Origin: Notospermus geniculatus
Taxonomy: Eukaryota; Nemertea; Pilidiophora; Heteronemertea; Lineidae
Assembly: GCA_002633025.1 (NCBI GenBank)
Contig: NMRB01000070.1
Coordinates: 601,117 to 665,116 of the forward strand
Direction of reading: 5' to 3'
Length of the DNA stretch: 64,000 nt
The first letter of the stretch is position 1; each line of letters starts with the position of its first letter. Below the pieces are notes generated by a model, which did no database searches, was not told where the DNA came from, and saw only the letters and a program-made list of their open reading frames with translations. The position numbers were made by a program, and so were the translations under genes. This document shows, one piece after another, positions 27,401 to 39,195 of the stretch.

Positions 27401-29666
27401 AGAACTATAATAACTTGATTTACATGAAAACTTACCGTGAAAAATAACATGAAAAGTATGTACCACCTGATTTCCAGAGACATCGGCCATACATCTGAAT
27501 ATACCGCCTTCCAAACTAAGTGGCATTGAGAATAGCAAAATCTGCAAGAGGCAGAAATTACAGATTAGATTCGAAATTGAACTTAAAATTCAAAGAAACA
27601 TAATAAATTCTGACCATCTAAAAATGACGTCTAAAGTGAGACTGTGGGACCATGTTGTAAAATTGTCACTTCTCCCCGTGTCTTGGCCATGAACCACGGC
27701 TCATGATCTCAAAAAGAGAAATAGAATTACCTGTTGATTGTTGGATCTCACTTTAACTCCGTATTTAGCAAATTTGTCATCAGTAACCCATTTTCCTTTC
27801 TTGTATTTCCACCACGAAAGGCTACTGATAGGGCCACTTATGCAGCAGTTGACTTCTGTCCATTCGCCTATGTAACCCTTCACTGTTCTTGTCCAGTCTT
27901 CTGTACCACCTGTGAAGTAAACGTCGTATGGAATCAAAGTCGCTCTTAAGCCTGCCGCACACGGGAGCTATCTGCTGAGCAAAAAGTCTCTCGAGACCGT
28001 TTGCTCAGCAGATAGCTCTCTGTGTGCGCGTAATTTTCGGTGAGTTTTCTGCCTCGCGAGGCGTTGAGGCGAAGATCAAACATGTTTGATATTTTTCGCC
28101 TCGAGAGACGAAAAACTCACCGTGTGCGCGTTACTTGAGCTAAGTGCTGAGGGCAGAAATTCAGGTGGCCAATGAAATCGCTTCCTTTGTTCACATGATT
28201 TCAAGATGGCGGTCTCAACGGAATAGCAGACATGCACGAAACGGGGAGTATAAATGTTACATGTAGTTGAAATAAAAGTTTTCTGTTTATTGTCAATCAC
28301 ATGTGTATGGCAACAGCGGAGTTTATTCAAGACTCAGGTTCATACTTGGGTTCAATACAAGGGTAAGTAAAATCTATAATTCTTGGATATAAACTTTTTA
28401 CTTCCCTATATCCAAGAATTATAAATTTTACTTCTTGTTTTGAAGCTAAAGTATGAACCTGAGTCTTGAATAAATTCCGCCATTCATCTGAATTGATCGA
28501 CTAATAAAATGATGACTATCGTCCAACTACATGTACATTTACTTCCAATTCACATTGTACTAGTACATGTATTCCGTTTCATGCATGTCTGCTATTCCGT
28601 TGGGACCGCCATCTTGAAATCATGTGAACAAAGGAAGCGATTTCATTGGCCACCTGGAATTTCTGTCCTCAGCACGTAGCTCAAGTAGCGCGCACACGGT
28701 GAGTTTTTCGCCTCTCGAGGCGAGAAATATCAAACATGTTGAATATTCACCTCAAGACCTCGCGAGGCAGAAATCTGACCGAAAAATACGCGCACACAGC
28801 GAGCTATCTGCTGAGCAAACGGTCTCGAATAACTTTTTGCTCAGCAGATAGCTCACGTGTGCGGCAGGCTTTACCTACCTCAGCTCCAACGGACCAAGTT
28901 GTCGGTGCCACAACCTGTGGCCTGGGCCACAGGAACTTGTAACTCACTCTCGTAGATGGCAGATTAGGGTTAGAATGTCCAATAAGCCCATCCTCCCACA
29001 GCAGGGGTTTTTACCTCGCTCCTCTTTATCCGGAGTGTATGAGTGTATGATGGAGTGTATGAAGAGGAACGAGACCAAAGCCCTGCTGTGGGAGGATGAA
29101 TAAGCCAAGTAGCAATTCCCTACCCTTCATATGTGGGCCAATATCACAGACTTGATATATAGGGGTAGGGAAGCTCCTAACCCTAGAGGGTTGCCAGCCT
29201 ACTAGGCCTACTGGACACTCGCCCAAATCTGCCATCTATGAAGGTACAAACGTTGGCATGCCTGGGCCGCTCATCTGATTCTCACCTGAGTCCATCAGGC
29301 CTGACGCCATCTGATTCTCACCAGTCTATCTGGCCTGACGCCCATCTACAAGTGGGACCGCTCAGAATCTCATAGTCCATTGTCGAACCCCCGTTGATCA
29401 TGGACTCAATCAGAACTCGCCAAATGCTTGGTCCAACGCTGGATTTCCTTCTTCTTTCCTGCTTATTGGTCGAACGACAAATGAAGGGTCACGTAGAATC
29501 AGATGGGGTCGCGTGCGTACTTACAGATTCCCAACATTGAACACTTGTCGCTTTCATTGGAATTCAGGGTTTTGTTACAGTTGGATGTTGCAGCAGAATG
29601 CTTCGCAGAGGTCACCAAGATCACAATGATGAGGCTTGCAGTACGGAGTGGTGAGTGTAGGTGCAT
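24442..29666 (-). CDS. IL-1 receptor-type protein: signal peptide, two Ig domains, TM, TIR
   Basis: Minus-strand exons: 29666-29525, 27909-27731, 27541-27436, 27189-26949, 26700-26570, 26192-26019, 25588-25412, 24974-24442. All splice sites are canonical, phases agree throughout, and the sum is 1683 bases (560 aa), close to vertebrate IL-1R1 length. Exon 1 gives a leader (TASLIIVILVTSAKHSAA). Exons 2-3 form Ig1 (CCISGPISSLSWWKYKKG ... GGIFRCMADVSG). Exons 4-5 form Ig2 (ELPCDVAFGYC ... VTWMMEQ ... YRKYYCQLDDG). Exon 6 carries one TM helix (IGLAMILLLIVTAAITIPIM) followed by basic residues. Exons 7-8 form a TIR domain: IHDALLMHAG at the box 1 position, DYEFVHRILYKKLQEEF, then SKRIIFIISEQFLQ, and box 3 HIEKFWKKL. 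Box 2 (RDxxPG) is degenerate (MPTEHLDLT), so signalling through MyD88-type contacts is uncertain. Likely a cell-surface immune or developmental receptor. Its 5' part is repeated upstream. Confidence 0.88.
25838..26005. repeat. Foldback element with GGGGCGGATCC ends in the TM-TIR intron
   Basis: AGGGGCGGATCCACG at the left and CCGCGGATCCGCGCC at the right form the ends. AAAGGGGGTG and GGGGGTGTGTCCCCC lie inside, along with a 14-15 base C-run at 25979-25992 that may limit read quality. Confidence 0.65.
27949..28870. mobile_element. 922-bp foldback MITE with TTA target-site duplication
   Basis: The ends are AGCCTGCCGCACACG and its complement CGTGTGCGGCAGGCT, with TTA on each side (27946-27948, 28871-28873). 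The empty site with a single TTA is seen in the second copy of the gene at about 31946. Almost the whole element is an inverted repeat, including a subterminal AGCTATCTGCTGAGC/GCTCAGCAGATAGCT hairpin at each end and a central AAGACTCAGGTTCATAC fold. No transposase frame. The 3-bp TTA site fits PIF/Harbinger-type mobilisation. It sits in intron 1 of the receptor gene. Confidence 0.9.
28989..29098. mobile_element. 110-bp hAT-like MITE (family E), copy 1
   Basis: The termini CATCCTCCCACAGCAGGG and CCCTGCTGTGGGAGGATG are perfect inverted repeats. The 8-base target duplication AATAAGCC lies at 28981-28988 and 29099-29106, and the empty site with one AATAAGCC is at about 32060. Other copies are at 43383, 44667 and 47277. 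Confidence 0.92.
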
Positions 29667-30125
29667 CACAGGACTTCAGCTTTCGCCCAGTCCTGTTGGT
29701 GAGGTAGGCTATGTTTTAATCTGAAATCAGTAGTGTTGTATTTGAAGGGACTGAGTACATTGTATGATGACAATGATGAGGCTTGCAGTACGGAGTGGTG
29801 AGTGCATCACAGGACCTCAGCTTTAGCCCAGTCCTGTTGGTGAGGTAGGCTAGGCCTATGTTTTAATCTGAAATCAGTAGTGTTGTATTTGCTAGGCTGC
29901 AGCTTCTTCTCTTGGACTTAGATTGTCAAGGGACTGAGTACATTGTACGATGACAATGATGAGGCTTGCAGTACGGAGTGTAGGTGCATCACAGGACTTC
30001 AGCTTTCGCCCAGTCCTGTTGGTGAGGTAGGCTATGTTTTAGTCTGAAATCAATGTTGTATTTGCTAGGCTACAGCTTCTTCTCTTGGACTTACATGTAG
30101 CAAGGGATTAATACATTGTATGATG
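29625..30125 (-). repeat. About 180-bp tandem repeat covering the receptor's start-codon region
   Basis: Three units share CAATGATGAGGCTTGCAGTA, GTGCATCACAGGAC, CCAGTCCTGTTGGTGAGGTA and TTCTTCTCTTGGACTT. Each contains the bases that give the ATG and first codons (MHLHS) on the minus strand. Only the unit nearest exon 1 runs on into the full signal-peptide exon. The second gene copy (32600-32950) has two units, so the array number varies. Confidence 0.8.
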
Positions 30126-31454
30126 ATGATGAGAGGATTAGGCTACGGAGGCCTAATCACCATAGATCTAAGACCCGGAGATCAGAACTTGCGGTAGGCC
30201 TACCATGGCACCAAGTCGACTTTTTGTGGTTCCACTATACCAGTGTAGGCCCTGTACTACCAGCTTTCAACGCGGGAATGAAACCCGCTCATGTCGACAG
30301 CTAGGGGCCTAGGCCTACATCATGTTTCCGAAGGTCTTGCGTCCATGGCCTGGCAGCTGCTTCAAGTGAAGAAGGTCCGAAGTCTAAATTAGAAGGCCTA
30401 CATTTTATCCTGACACGACGACATTAGACTACTCTCAGGCCCAGTTAGTACCCTGACATAGATAGATCACATCCTACTTCTACTGAAATCAAACATGGTA
30501 ATATTGGCACCAACGCCGTTGGCATCTAGGCTAGGGGCTAGCTCGCCCAAGGCCTATAGCAGACTCCCGACTTCTTTTGACATGTGGCCTGTTGATTGTC
30601 GAAGTACTTACATGTGCAGTTCTAGTTGGTTCGCAGTTCAGTGATGGTAAAAACCGCGTTTTTAGGTCGTACTTCTCTCTAGCGTACTGTTTCCTAGAAA
30701 TTACCTCAGGCTTTAGCATAACCCACTTCCGGGTTGGTCATGAACGATTAATACGCGCAGGCTGGCCGATTATCACTCATAACTGAATATCATTGAGTAC
30801 TAGTGAAGAAAACAATTAAGATATCATATTGAAAATCAAAGCTGGTGAAAAGCTTTGAAAGTTACAGCGCAGACAGCCGAGAAAGTTACCGTTTTTGACT
30901 ATTTCGCTTGCCTTTTCACCCTGGGTTTTCCCCACAAACAGTGCGTTTTCATTGGTTTGTTAGTAAGTTGGTCATAACTGTTCATGGCGCGAAATGCAAA
31001 TACAATGATCTTGGCTGTCATGGGCGTCATGCTCTGATACTGTTGGGCAGACAAGAACGAGCCTAGGCCTAATTGGTCTGATTCAAAATGTCGTTCACAA
31101 TGCGCTTAAGATCTTTTTCACTTTCGGCCGAGCTGAAAACGTGTAATCTTTTGTTGGGGGAGGGGGGGGGATTTCTCACCTCGGGATACGTACTGGCGCA
31201 ATCTTCCTCTGAAAGAGCAAGGTTTTCATTTAATTTGTTTCCTCATAGTCAACGTTTTCTTGCGGAGTCCCGTGATTTTAGTCGTCAGGATAGTTCTCGT
31301 AGGGCTGAGAATCAGTTTAGCAATCTTAGCAGTCGCATCAGGGAGGTTCGAACCTCCCCGAGTGGCTCAGATTTACTGGCGAAAAGCGACGGTAAAAGAT
31401 GGCGGCCTAGGCTTCAGAGAGAACTATATTAACTTGATTTACATGAAAACTTAC

Positions 31455-32641
31455 CGTGAAAAATAACATGAAAAGTATGTACCACCTGATTTCCAGAGAC
31501 ATCGGCCATACATCTGAATATACCGCCTTCCAAACTAAGTGGCATTGAGAATAGCAAAATCTGCAAGAGGCAGAAATTACAGATTAGATTCGAAATTGAA
31601 CTTAAAATTCTGACCATCTAAAAATGACGTCTAAAGTGAGACTGTGGGATCATGTTGTAAAATTGTCACTTCTCCCCGTGTCTTGGCCATGAACCACGGC
31701 TCATGATCTCAAAAAGAGAAATAGAATTACCTGTTGATTGTTGGATCTCACTTTAACTCCGTATTCAGCAAATTTGTCATCAGTAACCCATTTTCCTTTC
31801 TTGTATTTCCACCACGAAAGGCTACTAATAGGGTCACTTATGCAGCAGTTGACTTCTGTCCATTCGCCTATGTAACCCTTCACTGTTCTTGTCCAGTCTT
31901 CTGTACCACCTGTGAAGTAAACGTCGTATGGAATCAAAGTCGCTCTTACCTTCCTCAGCTGCAACAGGGACCAAGCTGTGTCGGTGCCACAACCTGTGGC
32001 CTGGGCCACAGGAACTTGTAACTCACTCTCGTAGATGGCAGATTAGGGTTAGGATGTCCAATAAGCCAAGTAGCAATTCCCTACCCTTCATATGTGGGCC
32101 TATGTCACAGACTAGATATATAGGGGTAGGGAAGCTCCTAACCCTAGAGGGTTGCCAGCCTACTAGGCCTACTGGACACTCGCCCAAATCTGCCATCTAT
32201 GAAGGTACAACAGTTGGCATGCCTGGGCCGCTCATCTGATTCTCACCCGAGTCTATCCAAGGAGTCTATCTGGCCTGACGCCATCTGATTCTCACCAGTC
32301 TATCTGGCCTGACGCCCATCTGCAAGTGGGACCGCTCAGAATCTCATAGTCCATTGTCAACCCCCGTTGATCATGGACTCAATCAGAACTCGCCAAATGC
32401 TATTGGTCCAACGCTGGATTTCCTTCTTCTTTCCTGCTTATTGGTCGAACGACAAATGAAGGGTCACGTAGAATCAGATGGGGTCGCGTGCGTACTTACA
32501 GATTCCCAACATTGAACACTTGTCGCTTTCATTGGAATTCAGGGTTTTGTTACAGTTGGATGTTGCAGCAGAATGCCTCGCAGAGGTCACCAAGATCACA
32601 ATGATGAGACTTGCAGTACGGAGTGGTGAGTGTAGGTGCAT
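31455..32641 (-). pseudogene. Partial second copy of the TIR receptor (signal peptide + Ig1)
   Basis: Exon 1' 32641-32500, exon 2' 31909-31731, exon 3' 31560-31455 and about 30 bases of exon 4 are near-identical to the downstream gene and keep all splice sites and open frames. The copy stops inside exon 4. Exons 2-3 are a phase 1-1 Ig cassette, so a transcript from this upstream promoter could splice into the downstream exon 2 (a three-Ig receptor) or exon 4 (a two-Ig receptor) without losing frame. It may be an alternative promoter/cassette, a broken gene copy, or a haplotypic duplicate. Confidence 0.7.
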
Positions 32642-34301
32642 CACAGGACCTCAGCTTTGGCCCAGTCCTGTTGGTGAGGTAGGCTATGTTTTAATCTGAA
32701 ATCAGTGTTGTATTTGCTAGGCTACAACTTCTTCTCTTGGACTTAGCTTGTCAAGGGACTGAGTACATTGTATGATGACAATGATGAGGCTTGCAGTACG
32801 GAGTGTAGGTGCATCACAGGACCTCAGCTTTCGCCCAGTCCTGTTGGTGAGGTAGGCTATGTTTTAGTCTGAAATCAATGTTGTATTTGCTAGGCTACAG
32901 CTTCTTCTCTTGGACTTAGCTTGTCAAGGGATTAAGTAGGCCTACATTGTATGATGATGATGAGAGGATTAGGCTACGGAGGCCTAATCGCCATAGATCT
33001 AAGACCGGAGATCAGAACTTGCGGTAGGCCTAGCTACCATGGCACCAAGTCGACTTTTTGTGGTTCCACTATACCAGTGTAGGCCCTGTACTACCAGCTT
33101 TCAACGCGGGAATGAAACCCGCTCATGTCAACAGCTAGGGGCCTAGGCCTACATCATGTTTCCGAAGGTCTTGCGTCCATGGCCTGGCAGCTGCTTCAAG
33201 TGAAGAAGGTCCGAAGTCTAAATTAGTAGGCCTACATTTTATCCTGACACGACGACATTAGACTACTCTCAGGCCCAGTTAGTACCCTGACATAGATAGA
33301 TCACATCCTACTTCTACTGAAATCAAACATGGTAATATTGGCACCAACGCCGTTAGCATCTAGGCTAGGGGCTAGCTCGCCCAAGGCCTATAGCGGACTC
33401 CCGACTTCTTTTGGCATGTGGCCTGTTGATTGTCGAAGTACTTACGGTTCTAGTTCGTTCGCAGTTCAGTGATGGTAAAAACCGCGTTTTTTGGGTCGTA
33501 CTTCTCTCTAGCTTACTGTTTCCTAGAAATTACCTCAGGCTTTAGCACAACCCACTTCCGGGTTGGTCATGAACGATTAATACGCGCAGGCTGTCCGATT
33601 ATCACTCATAACTGAATATCATTGAGTACTAATGAAGAAAACAATTAAGATATCATGTTGAAAATCAAAGCTGGTGAAAAGCATTGAAAGTTACAGAGCC
33701 GACAGCCGGGAAAGTTACCGTTTTCTCTGACTATTTCGCTTGCCTTTTCACCCTGGGTTTTCCCCACAAACAGTGCGTTTTGATTGGTTTGTTAGTAAGT
33801 TGGTCATAACTGTTCATCGCGCGAAATGCAAATACAATGATCTTGGCTGTCATGGGCGTCATGCTCTGATACTGTTGGGCAGACAAGAACGAGCCTAGGC
33901 CTAATTGGTCTGATTCAAAATGTCGTTCACAATGCGCTTAAGATCTTTTTCACTTTCGGCCGAGCTGAAAACGTGTAATCTTTTGTTGGGGGAGGGGGGC
34001 ATTGGCAAACGGTGGCCACTTAAAAATATTACACTGGAAAGGGAGTTATTATAGGAGCCGTGCATCTGAGAAAAAATGGCTTCTCCACGTGAGATCCTGC
34101 GCGAATTGGCTGGGCAAATTCACCTTGTTTTTCATGACGACTTACTGAGACCAGCGGGCCAAAATGTAGCCAATCCCTCTATTTTTTCTTGCGCTACACT
34201 AGTCCTAAAGGGCCTGTCACACTGAAGTAGTTCTCAAAACGTCCTGCCCCGTCATAAAAAACTCGAAAAACGGGCTAGAACGTGTATAACCCTTGGCCAA
34301 A

Positions 34302-34985
34302 TAATGCTTCGATGTTCTGGAGCACCCTTCCCGTCCATGAAGTTCGTAAAAAACTAATTATTGCCACCACGTCCACTCAGCTCGCACACACACTGTTAGA
34401 AATAACAGAAGATTTTACAGAAAATCTGTGCAGCAGAGTCCCCAGGACTGGGTCTGTAAAATTACAGAGTGATCTGTAAAACTACAGACTTAAATAAATA
34501 CATGTATTAACAGAGACTTGACTGGAGGCTGACCAAATTATATTTCATACTGCTCTCAGAAGGCATCATAATGGGATGTCCAATGGAGTCCAACCATATA
34601 CAGGAAAACATGAATCATACCATAAAAAATTATGTAAATTTACAGAAAGTGCTGGGGACTCTGCTGCAGGCACTTTCTGTAAAATTACTGCAAAATTACT
34701 ACTGTAAAATTAATAATTTCTAACAGTGCAGTTTGAGCCGGTTCGGCAAAATTTTCAAGAACGTACTGAGAACGAGCGCAGTGTGATTGGGGCATAAAGG
34801 TGCTGTTTCACATGGTNTTCGATGTTCTGGAGCACCCTTCCCGTCCATGAAGTTCGTAAAAAAACTAATTATTTCCACTACGTCCACTCAGCTCGCACAC
34901 AGTTTGAGCCCGTTCTGCAAAATTTTCAAGAACGTACTGAGAACGAGCTCAGTGTGATTGGGGCATAAAGGTGCTGTTTCACATG
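34302..34985. repeat. Tandem pair joined by a single N, one member carrying a foldback insert
   Basis: TTCGATGTTCTGGAGCACC starts both 34302-34816 and 34818-34985. An isolated N at 34817 is exactly the join. The first copy contains a 338-bp element (34391-34728) with ends CACTGTTAGAAAT and ATTTCTAACAGTG, flanked by CA and absent from the second copy. The element has further palindromic TTTTACAG/CTGTAAAA segments. Confidence 0.85.
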
Positions 34986-37900
34986 GTGTCTTCTTGTGTT
35001 CCTGATGCATTTGCTTCTTCTTTTCGATGGAAATCCGGTATGAAATTTCTGACATATTGAAAGTGGAAACACGTGAATGCTATACCACTCCATCATTGGT
35101 CTTCGCAAATTTGCGACTTTGCTAATTTTACTGGAGGACGACTCCTTTTATTATATCAGTCTGTGTGTCGCCTTTTGTGCTCTTATATTTGGCCATAATT
35201 GGTCTTGTGTAAAATTCTATTTATGCCAATGCACGAAATTTCTACCAAGCGATCGAAATCGGAAAAGGGTGGACATGAACACACCTTTCTGATTTCGCAA
35301 CCGCCCCATCATAGTTAGTGGGTCGAAGATGTCCACAGAATCATGATCTGAAGATGCATGACAAATTTTCACGGAAAAGTCAAGTGTCCTTGTCACCATC
35401 CGCTCCATGATGCAGCTTGACCCGGAAACCCAGAAATCTATGATATTAAGAACATGTCCCAGTCGTCTCAATATATCGGTATTTTTTAGCGGGAAACTCG
35501 TTTCCTCATAATATTGCGCAATTGGCGTTATCTCGCTCGCATTGTTTTTACATCAGTCACGCCTTCCTGTGTCCGGGGATGCAGGTGCGGTATCTGCTAG
35601 TGTTTCCGTATGTCAGGATTTCCCCACATTGCCAGTGTTTGGGGGAACCGCTGCCAGTTAGTTGCTGATCGACACGTTTTTCTGTGTCGCCCATATTTTT
35701 AAGTCGCGGATTTTTGCGTCAGACGGTATAGTGTTGGAGAACTCACAGATGGGGAACATTCAAAAACTTTACACCGGTGTAACACTTTTGAGTGTTCCCC
35801 ATCTGTGAGTGTTCCCATACTACTATCTGACGGAATAAGCTGCGACTTGACAATGGGTGACACACAGAGAAATGTGTGGATCTATCTGCAAGCGTTTCCC
35901 AAACAATAAGGGGGTAACTGATACACGAAAACACTGGTAGATGTAACACCTGTAGCTACGATCCATGGGATTTCGATTACACGTATTTTGTACATATAGG
36001 GTGACACAAACCATTTCTAATGGGTCACATGAATAAAGACTAGCGAATGCTTTTACTTCAAATTCGTACAGAATTGCCTAGTGCATTTGTATTGCAAAAT
36101 TCAAGTAAAAGCATTTACTAGTCATTCATATGACTCAATGACAAGGAGACGAACATCGTCACGTTAAGCCCTACTGCTGTTATGTCATACTGTCTTGACC
36201 TTTGTCAATGACTTTCTTGGCGTACGGATGCGTAGAGTCACAGTCAAAGAAGACGTGACATTGATCTTGACAAAATACGCCATAAAATGCTAAAAAACAA
36301 ATTCCGGGTGTTTTTAGTACAAATATATATTTGTTTTGCTGTCAAGTCGTAAATGCGTCATCAATCCTCTAGAAGAGTCTAGACTGAGTAAACGTGCCAT
36401 TTTTGCAATGTCTGCAACTGAAAGGTCACTTTGTTATTGTTGCATTCACTAAAAAATACCCCTAACTGTTCCAGCTCTGCCGATATCAGGGGGGGGGGGA
36501 TTCTATCACCCTACGCTTGCATTTGCAGCCCCCCCCCCCGGCCTCTGTATTGTAATCTTGCAACCCAATATTCGGGCAAATTGAATGGACATCCCACACG
36601 GGAAAACCAACGAAAATGTACCAAAGAACGCATGCCTTTCAAGACTAAACGTACAGGTTCAATGGGTTTCGTCCATTTTGTAAGCGAAATAGGCTTACTT
36701 GACGTGGGTGTTGCAAACAATAGGCCTATTTCATATTTCAATACCACCAGAAAATCGGTCCTCTCAAGCGCGTTGATTTTATTTTGTTCGCATCTCGTGA
36801 TTCAAGTCTTTTTGTTGTATTTTGGAATTCCAATACGTCATTGCAAGCCTCAGTCCTCGAGAATGGTCATATTTTGCAGAAAGAAATACGCGTTTTCCCC
36901 TGAAATATACCATTGCTTCTGGTTGAGGCTTTTGTAACTCTTCTACCTCGTTTTGTTTGCTTTTGAAATACATCTCGTTCAATGAACACAGACTTAGCGG
37001 ACACATGAATAAAACGTAAGATTGAGTTCGATTCACAAAGAATACGCATACAAAAGAGGAAAATTAAAGATATCACACTGACTATCGATTTCACGATACA
37101 TCTCATCATGATCATTGGCCTCCGAAATAGACTGAAGCTGTTTTAATTAGGTTATGCTGGGGTTTTTTTATTCCAACGTGAGTCTTGAAAAAGACTAAGT
37201 CATACGGCATGGTTGGATTATATGAAAATGAGACATAATAACCACATGTGTTATGTTGTTTTCTTTTTATGAATGCTGATTAGGTGAAGATATAAAATCT
37301 GTTGCGAATGGACCAACCATGTGTGGCTTATCTCATCCAACTCAACAGTCGATATACATGTAGTTCCTATCACCCAGCGACAAAGAAAGGTGTAATATTG
37401 GCTCGTTGAGGCGTCAGATAACTATCTTGTCGCTTGCCCGTGAATTGCACTGTTCAACTGTAACGCATCTTCGATAATCGAAGATGCTGTAACGCCAATG
37501 ATGGAAGCAACGCCAAAGTAGCGAATATCCAATGCTGGAGGGTCAAATGCGAATCCTTGTTTACCACCTACCATTTTTTTCAAGGTTTTTTACAACATGT
37601 CCCAAGAAGGAAGCGATTATAATAAGTTGTAAAGTGTAATTGTAAGAGATGAGCAGGTCATGACGAAAATTTGTGTGCAAAATGCTTGATTTTCATTGTC
37701 CAACAAGTTTTCGTGAAACCCTTGTAAAATTCCTCAATGAATTCGCCGTATTACTTCCTTGTCTGTTTACTTCACACATTCCATAATCAATTGAACTCTT
37801 ATCGGTGATTACGTGAGAATATCACGATGGCACTCAGAAGGGTCTCACGGCTTATCACCATCTCACATCGGATCGTCACACTTCCTGGTCTCGTCCAATA

Positions 37901-38685
37901 AGCAGAGAGATAACAAGGACACCAGACAGTTGAGACTTTTCGGAAAAGCATTGTTTGTTTTTGTGGCTGGTGAAGTTCTTTGATGACGTCCTCGCAATAA
38001 TAAAGGTAGTTTTCTATTCATTACACACTCAGACGGATTGCAGGCTGATTTTTATGTTGAATGAACCACGCGCTGGTCACCTATCCAAGTAGGCCTACTG
38101 ACCGCTGTCAACGTTGCTTGACTTCCAGCCCAGAGGCCAATGCGCCAACCACAAGGTCATGAAGGAAATCCTCCATGACCGTCGGGTTAAGCTCTGCCAT
38201 AAACTGGGGGTATATTATATATTACATAGTACTGAGAAGGCTAAGAGAGTCCAAGAGGAAATTTCGAGGAAATTTCAACGAGATTTGCCTTTTCTTTTTT
38301 GACTTCAAATTCGGTCGTTTAGGGACCTGTACGATCATTATGATAAAGCGCATAATGAGTTTGGCCTAGATGTTTGCATTATTGAATCATACAGCAAATT
38401 TGGTAATTCTTGATACAATGTATATTTATGACTGAATCAAACCTGCGATGAACTTGCAAAACGCCATGCGGCTGATCACCTGATACTGGCAAAATTTGAT
38501 CAGAATTTGGGACTTCTCACCAGCCTTACATAATATCTCCCTTTAACAAATTGTTTGTGGGAAGGGCGAAGAACTTCCTCACTCATGAAAAAGTCTTTCA
38601 GAATCATCAGTGCCAAGTCAATAATTATTGAGTGGCATGACTCAGGCCTACGTCATCGGGCATGACCTAGAAAAGAATATATGGT
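34986..38685. other. Intergenic region between receptor and IL-1-like genes
   Basis: No exon is recognised. It contains repeat family C at 35750-35953, a foldback near 36008-36130 (AAAGCATT/AATGCTTTTACTT arms), G and C runs near 36490-36540, and a small ATCTTCGATAATCGAAGAT palindrome near 37469. The short open frames lack splice sites and domains. Confidence 0.5.
35750..35953. repeat. Dispersed repeat family C, copy 2
   Basis: Shares CCCATCTGTGAGTGTT, TCTGACGGAATAAGC, CATTTCTCTGTGTG-like and CCAAACAATAAGGGGG blocks, and GTAACACC ends, with 13513-13690. Confidence 0.65.
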
Positions 38686-38694
38686 ATATAAAGC
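38686..38694 (+). promoter_or_regulatory. TATA box of the IL-1-like gene
   Basis: TATATAAAG in the context GGTATATAAAGCGAGG lies about 230 bases upstream of the first long ATG frame (38924) and on the gene's strand. It would place transcription start near 38715-38725. CGTCATC just upstream (38651) resembles a CRE half site. Inference only. Confidence 0.45.
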
Positions 38695-38923
38695 GAGGAT
38701 CACGCATCGGGTGTGATAACACTGATCGGAGAGAACCGGTTAATAGATCAACGAAGATATTCATCGAACACAGACGTGTTATCATTATCGTGCTGATTTA
38801 TTAGGAAGAAATCCATCGAATTCTGACTCAAGATCAAAAGATCGTTGATTAATACAAGGATTATCACTAGCAGTGGCAGATTTTCTATTTATCGAAGTGG
38901 ACAACCTGCGAGCAGATTTTAAT

Positions 38924-39169
38924 ATGGCGGACTTTAGTCTCAGAATTTCAGGCATCACGCAAAATGACTTAGAGACAGAAAAGGCGGGACAGGAGAGTTG
39001 TCAGCACTGTGAAAACTTACGGTCTTTTATGGAACGTGCCGGGTCTTTCGGTGGTGTCAATGGTTTTTCGAGTTTGCGCGAGGGTCTTGCGCAAATGTCA
39101 CACCCGAAAAATTATCCGCCTGAGGAGACTGAGTGCTGCCCGGAGGAACAAAACAGCTACACGATGTGA
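38924..39169 (+). CDS. 81-codon leader ORF in the first exon of the IL-1-like gene
   Basis: An ATG at 38924 opens MADFSLRISGITQNDLETEK and continues, cysteine-containing (CQHCENL, ECCPEE), to a TGA at 39167, 29 bases before the ATG at 39196. The exon continues to a strong donor at 39213 (CCACA/GTAAGT). It is either an upstream ORF, or the true N-terminus put out of frame by a one-base assembly error: the frame used downstream is open from about 39133. I do not recognise the peptide. Confidence 0.4.
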   Translation: MADFSLRISGITQNDLETEKAGQESCQHCENLRSFMERAGSFGGVNGFSSLREGLAQMSHPKNYPPEETECCPEEQNSYTM

Positions 39170-39195
39170 CAGACTCTGTACCAAGGGAGGCAGCA

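Larger units (their letters stand above)
27158..33995. repeat. Tandem duplication of the 5' half of the TIR-receptor gene
   Basis: 27158-31170 and 31171-33995 are near-identical apart from insertions. The unit runs from inside the Ig2 exon 4 through exons 3, 2 and 1 to about 1.3 kb upstream. The junction at 31171 joins a G-run to the interior of exon 4. Copy 1 contains two transposon insertions (27949-28870, 28989-29098) and an extra tandem unit near exon 1 that copy 2 lacks. Exon 2 is offset by exactly 4000 bases. Confidence 0.92.
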
